A stretch of 64,000 nt of DNA from Amycolatopsis sp. CA-126428 (GTDB lineage Bacteria > Actinomycetota > Actinomycetes > Mycobacteriales > Pseudonocardiaceae). The notes beneath the pieces were generated by a model that searched no databases, was not told the origin of the DNA, and saw nothing but the letters and a program-made list of their open reading frames with translations. Positions 27,406 through 35,192 of the stretch are shown piece after piece. The position numbers were made by a program, and so were the translations under genes. The DNA lies in NCBI RefSeq assembly GCF_002904335.1, contig NZ_PPHF01000030.1, positions 372,001 to 436,000 of the forward strand, in the 5' to 3' direction. Each line of letters starts with the position of its first letter. Positions within the stretch are counted from its first letter, which is position 1.

Positions 27406-28839
27406 TCAAACCCGCCGGGTCAGGCGGCCGCCGCCGTTGCGGAAGCGCGCCCGGCCGTTGCGCAGGTCGTGGTAGGAGACGAGCAGGAGGCGGAGGTAGC
27501 CGTCGAACGTCTCCGGCGGGTAGCCGGCGGGCGCGAAGAGCCCGGGGCGGATCGGCACGTAGTACCGCGGCGGCGCCGAGGTCGCCCCACCGGCGAACGC
27601 GGTGAAAATCCGCTCCTGCGCCTCGTCCGCCGGCTCGTACGTCATGCGCTCTTCAAGCCGGCCGTCCACGACGCTGACGTCGATGCGGAGCTGGTCGGAG
27701 CGGTAGGTGCCCACGTAGGGCGCGAGATCGACGTCCGGCTCCGGCTCGGTGAGGACGGCAGGCACCGGAACTCCGAGGTGGTCGCGCAGGAGCAGCTGCA
27801 GGATCCGGTCCTGCAGCACGATGGCGCCGGGAGTGTTGCCGAAGGCCGTGAAGACCAGGTCGTGCCCGGGCACCACGCACAGGATGGCCACGCCACCGGG
27901 CGAGGCACCCGACATGGCCAGCACCGTCGTGTCGCCGAAGGGGTACCGGACCCAGCCCAGGCCCATCGGCGGGACGTTCGGGGTGGCCATGTCGTGCGAC
28001 ACCCGCTGCATCAGCGCGACCGACTCGGCGGAGAGGAGGCGGGCTCCGGCGGGCGACACCCCGCCCGCGAGGTGGGTGCGCCCGAACGCGAGCAGGTCGG
28101 TGACGGTGCCGATCGGCGTGCCACCGGCCGGCCCCCAGGTGTCAGGCAGCATGAACATGTCCGTCGGCCGGGGCGTCATGGTGGTGGGATCCGGGAAGTG
28201 GCCGATCGCGGTCCCGCGCAGGATGGCCCGGGCGGCGGAGGTGCTGGAGTCCTTCATCCCGGCGGGGGCGTAGACGTCCCGCTCGAGCAGCTCCGGGAAG
28301 GGCAAGCCGGTGACCACCTCCAGCAGCCGGCCCGCGACGATCATGCCGCCGTTGGAGTAGCTGAGCTGCTCACCGGGCTCGAACAGGGTGCCGCAGCTGC
28401 TCGCCAGGCCCTCGACGTACGTCTTCAGGGCGTCGCGGCCCGAGGCGTCGGGGAAGTAGAGGTCCGCGTCGATGCCGTTGGTGTGCGAGATCAGGTGCCG
28501 GACGAGGATCCGGTCCGCGGCGCCGGGCGTGCGCAGGGCGAATTTCGGGAGGTACTTCGCCACCGGTGCGTCCAGGTCCAGGAGCCCGCGTTCGACCTGC
28601 TGGAGGACCAGCGTGGTGGTCAGGACCTTGGTCACCGAGCCGAAGAGGAACCCGGTGTCCTCGCGCACCGGGGCCCCGGTGGCGGCGTTCGCGGTGCCGT
28701 GGGCCAAGACGATCTGTGCGCCGGCGTGGTGGATGCCGGCGACGAACCCGGGAATGTGGTCGGCCTCGCAGCGGGCGGCGATCTCTGCGCGGATCCGGGC
28801 TTCGATGGTGCGCAGTGCGTTCTCGGTCATGCGAACCAT
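27406..28839 (-). CDS. Serine hydrolase of the class C beta-lactamase/PBP4-like family
   Basis: 477 residues from ATG 28839, which has GGGAGGG 7 nt upstream; ATG 28830 is also possible. Active-site SxxK is in LFGSVTKVLT, the YxN motif is YSNGG, and the third motif may be in the SGASPGG stretch. A C-terminal lipocalin-like beta domain (about 365-477) is typical for the esterase/peptidase branch. No signal peptide, so a cytoplasmic esterase or peptidase is more likely than a resistance enzyme. Confidence 0.85.
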   Translation of the reverse strand: MVRMTENALRTIEARIRAEIAARCEADHIPGFVAGIHHAGAQIVLAHGTANAATGAPVREDTGFLFGSVTKVLTTTLVLQQVERGLLDLDAPVAKYLPKFALRTPGAADRILVRHLISHTNGIDADLYFPDASGRDALKTYVEGLASSCGTLFEPGEQLSYSNGGMIVAGRLLEVVTGLPFPELLERDVYAPAGMKDSSTSAARAILRGTAIGHFPDPTTMTPRPTDMFMLPDTWGPAGGTPIGTVTDLLAFGRTHLAGGVSPAGARLLSAESVALMQRVSHDMATPNVPPMGLGWVRYPFGDTTVLAMSGASPGGVAILCVVPGHDLVFTAFGNTPGAIVLQDRILQLLLRDHLGVPVPAVLTEPEPDVDLAPYVGTYRSDQLRIDVSVVDGRLEERMTYEPADEAQERIFTAFAGGATSAPPRYYVPIRPGLFAPAGYPPETFDGYLRLLLVSYHDLRNGRARFRNGGGRLTRRV

Positions 28840-28887
28840 CGTCGAACCCTCCCCCAGGGGCGGGGTCAAGCCGGATGTCCCGGAACG

Positions 28888-30072
28888 TCAGCAGAGCCCC
28901 TTGCCCCGCAACACCCGGGCGACCGACTCCTGCACCCGCGTCTTCGGCAGCTCGCCGGCCTGCACGGCCTTCACCAGCCGGTCCAGCACCTCGTCCACCC
29001 GGCCCCCGGAGGACCACAAGGCCTCGTCCGCGCCGGCCTGCAGCGCCTTCAGCACCGCCTCCGGCAGCGAGTACTGCGCGGTGATCGCCTTCATCGCCCC
29101 GAGGTCGTCCGTCACGATCGGGCCGGTGAACGCGAACTCGCCGCGCAGCAGTTGGTACGCGGCGGGCGAGAGGGACGCCGGGAGGCCGTTGGTCAGGTCC
29201 GGCACGTCGAGGTGGCCGACCATCACGGCGACCGGGCCGTAGTCGGCCAGGCCGCGGTACGGCACCAGGTCGACCGCGCGCAGCTTGTCGAGCGGCGGCG
29301 TGACCACCGTGCCTTTGTGGGAGTCGCCCGAGCCGTGGCCGTGGCCGGGGAAGTGCTTCAGCACCGGCTGGACACCCGCGTCGCGAAGGCCCTCCGCGAA
29401 CGCTTTCGCGTACGTCTTCACCCGGGCCGGGTCCGGGCTGAACGACCGGTCGCCGATCACGTCGTCGTCCGGGGCGCCCGTGACGTCGGTGTCCGGGGCG
29501 AAGTCCACCGTCACCCCGCGGGCGTGCAGCTGGCGGCCTCGCTCGGCGGCCAGCGCGCGGACCTCGTCGGGCGACTTGGTCGCGGCCATCGTCCGGGCCG
29601 AAGGCAGCTCGCCGTCGAGGTCGTCGATGCGCTGGACGCGGCCGCCTTCCTCGTCGACCGACACCGCCACCGGCACCCGGGCCACGGCTTGGACCGCGGC
29701 CAGCGAGCGATCTTTCAACAACGCTGTTGCGTTACCCCCGATGAAGATCCCGCCCACCTGGTGATCACGTACCAGGGACACCGTCGCCGCCGGGTTGTCG
29801 CCGGAGACGCCCACGACGACCAGCTGCGCCACCTGGGCGCGGACGTCGAGCCCGCCGACCAGCGGCGCGCAGCCGTCCGGCCGCTCGAGACGCGAGGTGG
29901 GGGTGGGCGCCGCGGGAGGAGGAGCCGCCGGCGGAGGAGGAGGAACCGGCCGATCGGAGGTCAGCGGCACCGCCAGCCCGGAGACGATCCGCGGTTGCAG
30001 GCCCGAGACCAGCAGACACCCGGCCACGATGGAGAACGCCACCCCGAGGGCGGCAAGACTTCGGCGGTTCAT
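28888..30072 (-). CDS. GH3 beta-N-acetylhexosaminidase (NagZ-like), probable lipoprotein
   Basis: 394 residues from ATG 30072 (GAAGGGA upstream). The N-terminus SIVAGC is an acceptable lipobox, then a Pro-rich spacer (~45-60), then the GH3 barrel. The diagnostic NagZ loop KHFPGHGHGSGDSHKG carries the catalytic Asp-His dyad, and the nucleophile Asp is in IVTDDLGAMKAI. It would remove GlcNAc from cell-wall or chitin fragments on the outer membrane face. Divergent from the NarL-type regulator and sugar operon. Confidence 0.9.
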   Translation of the reverse strand: MNRRSLAALGVAFSIVAGCLLVSGLQPRIVSGLAVPLTSDRPVPPPPPAAPPPAAPTPTSRLERPDGCAPLVGGLDVRAQVAQLVVVGVSGDNPAATVSLVRDHQVGGIFIGGNATALLKDRSLAAVQAVARVPVAVSVDEEGGRVQRIDDLDGELPSARTMAATKSPDEVRALAAERGRQLHARGVTVDFAPDTDVTGAPDDDVIGDRSFSPDPARVKTYAKAFAEGLRDAGVQPVLKHFPGHGHGSGDSHKGTVVTPPLDKLRAVDLVPYRGLADYGPVAVMVGHLDVPDLTNGLPASLSPAAYQLLRGEFAFTGPIVTDDLGAMKAITAQYSLPEAVLKALQAGADEALWSSGGRVDEVLDRLVKAVQAGELPKTRVQESVARVLRGKGLC

Positions 30073-30122
30073 CGGTCCCTTCACTCGTCGATGTGTCCCC
30101 TCGACCGTAGTCGACGGCCAAA

Positions 30123-30169
30123 CTTCACGGTGTGAAGAAGGTCCCGCCGGCGTTAGAGGATTCGTGAAG
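30123..30169. promoter_or_regulatory. Inverted repeat plus extra half-site upstream of NarL-type regulator 1
   Basis: CTTCAC (30123-30128) and GTGAAG (30132-30137) form an inverted repeat; a third GTGAAG is at 30164-30169. The same three-part layout stands before the paralogous regulator at 42921, suggesting an autoregulatory binding site. It lies in the divergent gap shared with the GH3 gene. Confidence 0.55.
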
Positions 30170-30223
30170 GCGTCCTCAGCAGACTGGCCCGAGTCAGGTT
30201 TCGTCGTGGGCGGGGAGGGTTCG

Positions 30224-30802
30224 ATGGACCAGGTGCGAGTGGCGGCGTGGGCATCCGACCCGATCGCCCTGACCGGGCTGACCAACCACCTGAAGTCGCG
30301 CCCGGAGCTGCTGGTCCTGCCGCGCGCCCGCCGGGGTGAGGCGGCGGTGCTGGTGTTCGCCGTCGGGGAGGTCGACCGCGAGGCCGTCGCCGCGCTGCGG
30401 GCCGCGGCCGCCGAGTCGCCGGCCGCGATCGTGCTGGTCGCCGGGCATGTCGACCCCGAGCACGTGGGCGTGCTCGCCGACTGCCACGTCTCCGCCGTGC
30501 TGCCGCGGACCGCGCTCGACCGGCTGACCGCGAACGTGCTCGGCGCGGCGCGGGGCCGCTCGTCTTCGCTGCGTGAGCAGGTCGAGGCCCTGGCCAACGA
30601 GGGCGGCGGGGCGGCACTCACGCCGCGCGAGGTGGATGTGCTTCGCCTGATGGCCGAAGGCTGGGACACTGCCGAGATCGCGGGCAAGCTCTGCTACTCG
30701 GAACGGACCGTGAAGAACGTCATCTACGCCATGACCAACCGGCTCAACCTGCGCAACCGGCCGCACGCGGTCGCGTACGCCGTGCGGGCCGGTGTGATCT
30801 GA
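30224..30802 (+). CDS. NarL/LuxR-type orphan regulator 1
   Basis: 192 residues; ATG 30224 with GGGGAGGG upstream. The N-terminal ~120 residues look like a receiver domain but lack a clear phospho-acceptor Asp and the conserved acidic pair. The C-terminal LuxR helix-turn-helix is ALTPREVDVLRLMAEGWDTAEIAGKLCYSERTVKNVIYAMTNRL. It is only 9 nt upstream of the sugar-binding protein gene, so it is co-transcribed and likely controls the operon by ligand or oligomer state, not by phosphorylation (inference). Close relative of the protein at 42921, with the same RAGAI/RAGVI end. Confidence 0.85.
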   Translation: MDQVRVAAWASDPIALTGLTNHLKSRPELLVLPRARRGEAAVLVFAVGEVDREAVAALRAAAAESPAAIVLVAGHVDPEHVGVLADCHVSAVLPRTALDRLTANVLGAARGRSSSLREQVEALANEGGGAALTPREVDVLRLMAEGWDTAEIAGKLCYSERTVKNVIYAMTNRLNLRNRPHAVAYAVRAGVI

Positions 30803-30811
30803 GGAAGCCTG

Positions 30812-32077
30812 TTGCGAACGATCGCCCGCCGGACCGCCCTCGTGGTCGCCGCGTTGCTCCCGCTCGCCGCCTGCACTCCGGGTGACGCTGGGGACGCCGG
30901 GGGGAAGACGAAGCTCACCATCGCGACCTTCGGTGAGTTCGGCTACGCGCCCCTGATCGCCGAGTACGAGAAGCTGCACCCGGACATCACGGTGCAGAAC
31001 CGCGTCACCGACTTCGACACCCACCACAAGGGGCTCGCCACGCAGCTCGCCACCGGGCGTGGCGCCGCCGACGTCGTCGCGATCGAAGAGCAGTACATGC
31101 CGCAGTACCGGAAGGCGAAGGACAAGTTCGCCGACCTCGCCGGCTACGGCGCCCGCGAACTCGAAAAGCAGTGGGTGCCGTGGAAGTGGGCGCAGGGCAC
31201 CGACGGCGCCTTCGTGCTGGGCCTCGGCACGGACATGGGCAGCCTCGCCCTCTGCTACCGGCGCGATCTGTTTCAGGCCGCGGGCCTGCCGACCGATCGC
31301 GAAGAGGTGGCGAAGCTGATGCCCGACTGGGCCGCCTACGCCGCCACCGCCGAGCGGTTCACCGCCCAGACGCCGAACGTGAAGTTCGCCGACTCCGCCG
31401 GGACCGTCTACACGGCGATGCTCAACCAATCGCCGGAGAACTACTTCTCCCAGCGTGACGACTCCTTCATCGCCGACCGCAACCCGAGCGTGCGCAGCGC
31501 CTTCTTCCTCTCCGGCGGCCTCGCCGAGAAGGGGCAGACAGCGGCGGCCACCACGTTCACCCAGGCGTGGAACGTGGCGATCAAACAGGGTTCCTTCGCC
31601 ACCGTCGCCTGTCCCGCGTGGATGCTCAGCCAGATCAAGGAAGCCGGCGGGGACGCCAACCGCGGCAAGTGGGACGTCACCACCGTGCCCGGCAAGAGCG
31701 GCAACCAGGGCGGCTCGTTCCTCACCGTGCCGAAGCAGGGCGCACACCAGAAGGAGGCGTACGAGCTCGCCCGCTGGCTGACCGCCCCGGAGCAGCAGAA
31801 GAAGCTCTTCCTCTCCGACGGCATCCTGCCCAGCGAGCCCGCGGTGTACGAGGATCCGGAGGTCCTCGCGCACGCCGACCCGTACTTCGGCGATGCGCCG
31901 ACCGGGCGGATCTTCGCCGCTTCGGCCGATCAGCTGCGCCCGAACTACCGTGGCCTGCGCGATGCCGACGTCCGGCCGGAGTTCGGCCGCGCCCTCGGGC
32001 GGATCGAGGAACGGACCGACACCGTCGACCAGGCCTGGACGAAAGCCGTCCAGCAGGCCCAAGCCGCCCTGAAGTAG
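30812..32077 (+). CDS. Sugar ABC transporter substrate-binding lipoprotein
   Basis: 421 residues from TTG 30812, with GAGGAAG just upstream. A lipoprotein signal with LAAC lipobox is followed by a family 1 solute-binding fold (KLTIATFGEFGYAPLIAEYEKLHPDI and DVVAIEEQYMPQY). It delivers an oligosaccharide to the two permeases encoded next. With the GH1 beta-glucosidase in the same operon the cargo is most likely a beta-linked disaccharide such as cellobiose (inference), as in streptomycete cebEFG-bglC. Confidence 0.92.
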   Translation: MRTIARRTALVVAALLPLAACTPGDAGDAGGKTKLTIATFGEFGYAPLIAEYEKLHPDITVQNRVTDFDTHHKGLATQLATGRGAADVVAIEEQYMPQYRKAKDKFADLAGYGARELEKQWVPWKWAQGTDGAFVLGLGTDMGSLALCYRRDLFQAAGLPTDREEVAKLMPDWAAYAATAERFTAQTPNVKFADSAGTVYTAMLNQSPENYFSQRDDSFIADRNPSVRSAFFLSGGLAEKGQTAAATTFTQAWNVAIKQGSFATVACPAWMLSQIKEAGGDANRGKWDVTTVPGKSGNQGGSFLTVPKQGAHQKEAYELARWLTAPEQQKKLFLSDGILPSEPAVYEDPEVLAHADPYFGDAPTGRIFAASADQLRPNYRGLRDADVRPEFGRALGRIEERTDTVDQAWTKAVQQAQAALK

Positions 32078-32083
32078 CCGTTC

Positions 32084-32989
32084 GTGCCGCGCCGGCTCGC
32101 CCGTTGGGACCGCAAGGTCACGCCGCTGCTGTTCGTCGCGCCCTTCTTCGTCCTGTTCGTCGTCTTCGGTGCCTTTCCACTGCTGTACACGGCGTGGGTT
32201 TCGCTGCACGACTGGAACCTGCTCGAAGGCGACCGGGGCGCCTTCGGCGTCGCCAACTACGGCGACCTGCTCACCGATCCGCACTTCTACAACGCGCTCG
32301 CCAACACGGTCTCCATCTTCCTGCTGGCCGCGATCCCGGAGTTCCTGCTGGCCCTGGGCATCGCGGCGCTGCTCGACCGGCCGCTGCGGGCCGCGACCTG
32401 GTGGCGCACCGGGGTGCTGCTGCCGAACGTCGTGTCCGTCGTCGCTGTCGGGCTGGTGTTCGGGCAGCTGTTCAGCCGCGATTACGGCGTCGTCAACGAG
32501 GTCCTCGGCTGGTTCGGCGTCGCGCCGGTCAACTGGCGGGCGACGACCTGGTCGTCGCACCTCGCCGTGGCGAGCATGGTCCTCTGGCGCTGGACCGGCT
32601 ACAACGCCCTGATCTACCTGGCCGCGATGCAGGCCGTCCCCGGCGACCTGTACGAAGCCGCCGAGCTCGACGGCGCCTCGCGGTGGCGGACGTTCTGGTC
32701 GATCACCGTGCCGGGCATCCGGCCCGCGCTGGCCTTCACCGCCATCGCCGGCACGGTCAACGGCCTGCAGCTGTTCGCCGAGCCGCAGCTGTTCGACGCC
32801 GGCGGCTCGGCCGGGACCGGCGGCAACGACCGCCAGTTCCAGACGCTGGTCATGTACCTGTACGAAAAGGGCTTCACGCACCTCGACGCGGGCTACGCGG
32901 CCGCGCTGACCTGGGTGATGTTCGTGATCTGCGCGGTGTTCGCGCTGGTGAACTACCGGCTGGTGCGCCGGTTCGTGAGGTCGGCGTGA
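32084..32989 (+). CDS. Sugar ABC transporter permease 1 (MalF/CebF type)
   Basis: 301 residues from GTG 32084, 6 nt after the binding-protein stop. Six membrane helices. The ATPase-contact EAA loop is YEAAELDGASRWRTFWSITVPGIRP. Forms a heterodimer with the next gene product. The stop overlaps the next start (GTGA). Confidence 0.95.
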   Translation: MPRRLARWDRKVTPLLFVAPFFVLFVVFGAFPLLYTAWVSLHDWNLLEGDRGAFGVANYGDLLTDPHFYNALANTVSIFLLAAIPEFLLALGIAALLDRPLRAATWWRTGVLLPNVVSVVAVGLVFGQLFSRDYGVVNEVLGWFGVAPVNWRATTWSSHLAVASMVLWRWTGYNALIYLAAMQAVPGDLYEAAELDGASRWRTFWSITVPGIRPALAFTAIAGTVNGLQLFAEPQLFDAGGSAGTGGNDRQFQTLVMYLYEKGFTHLDAGYAAALTWVMFVICAVFALVNYRLVRRFVRSA

Positions 32990-33810
32990 CCGCGCGGCGC
33001 CGTCCGGGCGGCTGGGTGTACGCGGCGCTGACCGGGGTGCTCGGGGCGTCGGTGTTCCCGCTGTACTGGTCGTTCGTCGTGGCCACGCGGGACAACTCGG
33101 CGATCGGGGAAACGTCGCCGCTGCTGCTGCCGGGCGGGAACCTGGCCGGGAACGTGCGGCGCGTCTTCGGCACCGTCGACTTCTGGGCGGCCATCGGGAA
33201 CTCGCTGATCGTCTCGGGCACCGTCATGGTGGCCAACGTCGTGCTGGCGAGCCTCGCCGGGTTCGCGTTCGCGCGGCTCGAGTTCCGCGGCCGCAACACG
33301 CTGTTCCTGCTGGTCGTCGGTTCGGCGATGGTGCCGGCGCAGCTCGGTGTCATCCCGCTGTACCTCGTCGTCGGAGACCTCGGCTGGTACGGGCGGCTCG
33401 AAGCGGTGATCGTGCCCGCGCTGATCAGCGCCTTCAGCGTGTTCTGGATGCGCCAGGCGTGCGAGAACGCGATCACCGCGGACCTCGTCGACGCCGCGAC
33501 CGTCGACGGCTGCTCGATCCTGCGCACCTACTGGCACGTGGCCGTGCCCGCCCTGCGCGCGCCGGCCGCGGTGCTCGCGATGCTGACGTTCATGGCCACC
33601 TGGAACGACTACTTCTGGCCGCTGGTGGTCCTCGACCCCAACGAGACGCCGACCGTGCAGGTCGCGCTTTCGCAGCTGGCCAGCGGTTACTACACCGACT
33701 ACGCGCTGATGCTCACCGGCGCGACCGTCGCCGTCGTGCCCGTCATCGCGTTGTTCCTGCTGCTGGGCCGCCACCTCGTGCGCGGCATCCTGAAAGGGGC
33801 ACCGGTATGA
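32986..33810 (+). CDS. Sugar ABC transporter permease 2 (MalG/CebG type)
   Basis: 274 residues from GTG 32986. Six membrane helices and the EAA loop DLVDAATVDGCSILRTYWHVAVPALRA. There is no ATPase gene in the operon. As in many actinobacterial CUT1 systems the ATPase is probably a shared MsiK-type protein encoded elsewhere. The stop overlaps the GH1 start (ATGA). Confidence 0.95.
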   Translation: MTARRRPGGWVYAALTGVLGASVFPLYWSFVVATRDNSAIGETSPLLLPGGNLAGNVRRVFGTVDFWAAIGNSLIVSGTVMVANVVLASLAGFAFARLEFRGRNTLFLLVVGSAMVPAQLGVIPLYLVVGDLGWYGRLEAVIVPALISAFSVFWMRQACENAITADLVDAATVDGCSILRTYWHVAVPALRAPAAVLAMLTFMATWNDYFWPLVVLDPNETPTVQVALSQLASGYYTDYALMLTGATVAVVPVIALFLLLGRHLVRGILKGAPV

Positions 33811-35192
33811 CCTTCCCGGCGGGTTTCCTGTGGGGCGCGGCGACCGCGTCCTACCAGGTCGAGGGCGCCGTCACCGAGGGTGGCCGCGGACCGTCCATCT
33901 GGGACACGTTCGCGGCGGCCGAAGGCAAGGTGCTCGGCGGCGCGACCGGCGCCGTCGCCTGCGACCACTACCACCGCTTCCCCGAGGACATCGGCCTGCT
34001 GGCCGACCTGGGGCTGAACGCCTACCGGTTCTCGGTCGCGTGGCCGCGGGTGATGCCGGACGGCCGGACGACGTCGGCGGCCGGGCTCGCCTTCTACGAC
34101 CGGCTGGTCGACGAACTGCTGAGCCGTGACGTCGTGCCGGTGCTGACGCTCTACCACTGGGACCTGCCGCAGGCGCTCGAAGACGCGGGCGGCTGGCCCG
34201 CGCGTGACACGGCCTTCCGGTTCGCCGAGTACGCCACCGCGGTCCACGACGCACTGGGTGACCGCGTGCGCCAGTGGACGACGATCAACGAGCCGTTCTG
34301 CGCGGCCTTCCTCGGTTACGGCAGCGGGGTGCACGCGCCGGGCGTCTGTGACCACGACACAGCGCTGGTTGCGGCGCACCACCTCCTGCTGGCGCACGGC
34401 CTGGCGACCCGCGCGCTTGCCGGGCCGGGTCACGAGTTCTCGCTGGCGTTGAACTTCGCCCCGGCGATCCCGGACGGTTCCTCGCCGGCGCACGCGGAGG
34501 CGGCGCGGAAGTTCGACGGCATCCACAACCGGTTCTTCCTCGACCCGGTGCTGGGCCACGGGTATCCGCCGGACGTGGTGTCCGACGTGGCGTTCCACGG
34601 CGGCCGCTTCGCGGCCTCGGTGCTCGACGGCGACACGGATGTCATCGCGGCACCGATCGACTGGCTGGGCGTGAACTACTACGCCCCGGCGCGGGTCACC
34701 CCGCTCGCCGACCCACTCGCCCCGAGCAACTGCCCGCTGCCGGGATTGCGCGGAATGGACGTCTTGCCGGCCAAGGGCCCGTTGACGGCGTTCGGCTGGG
34801 AACAGGCACCCTCAGCGCTCACTTCGCTGCTGGAGTGGCTTTCCTCGCGGTCCGATCTGCCGTTGGTGGTGGCCGAGAACGGGGCGTCCTTTGTGGACCG
34901 GGTGGTCGACGGCCGGGTGTTCGACGCGGCGCGGGTCAACTACTTCATGGAGCACCTCGGCGCGGTCCACCACGCCCTCCGCGCCGGCGTCGACGTCCGC
35001 GGCTACTTCGCCTGGTCGCTGCTGGACAACTTCGAGTGGGCGATGGGCTACACGCAACGGTTCGGCCTGGTGCACGTCGACTTCGAGACGCAGCGGCGGA
35101 CGGTCAAGGAATCGGGCCGCTTCCTCGGCCGGGTCGCGAAGGCCAACGGGCTAGGAACGCCGGCGGAAGGCGTCCGCGACCCCCGAGCGTGA
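33807..35192 (+). CDS. GH1 beta-glucosidase
   Basis: 461 residues from ATG 33807. Starts FPAGFLWGAATASYQVEGA as usual for GH1. The acid/base is Glu162 in TINEPFCA, the nucleophile Glu357 in VAENGAS, and the aglycone loop is GYFAWSLLDNFEWAMGY. Lacking a signal peptide, it would split imported cellobiose-like sugars in the cytoplasm. Last gene of the regulator-transporter operon. Its 3' end overlaps the convergent SARP gene by 42 nt. Confidence 0.95.
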   Translation: MTFPAGFLWGAATASYQVEGAVTEGGRGPSIWDTFAAAEGKVLGGATGAVACDHYHRFPEDIGLLADLGLNAYRFSVAWPRVMPDGRTTSAAGLAFYDRLVDELLSRDVVPVLTLYHWDLPQALEDAGGWPARDTAFRFAEYATAVHDALGDRVRQWTTINEPFCAAFLGYGSGVHAPGVCDHDTALVAAHHLLLAHGLATRALAGPGHEFSLALNFAPAIPDGSSPAHAEAARKFDGIHNRFFLDPVLGHGYPPDVVSDVAFHGGRFAASVLDGDTDVIAAPIDWLGVNYYAPARVTPLADPLAPSNCPLPGLRGMDVLPAKGPLTAFGWEQAPSALTSLLEWLSSRSDLPLVVAENGASFVDRVVDGRVFDAARVNYFMEHLGAVHHALRAGVDVRGYFAWSLLDNFEWAMGYTQRFGLVHVDFETQRRTVKESGRFLGRVAKANGLGTPAEGVRDPRA

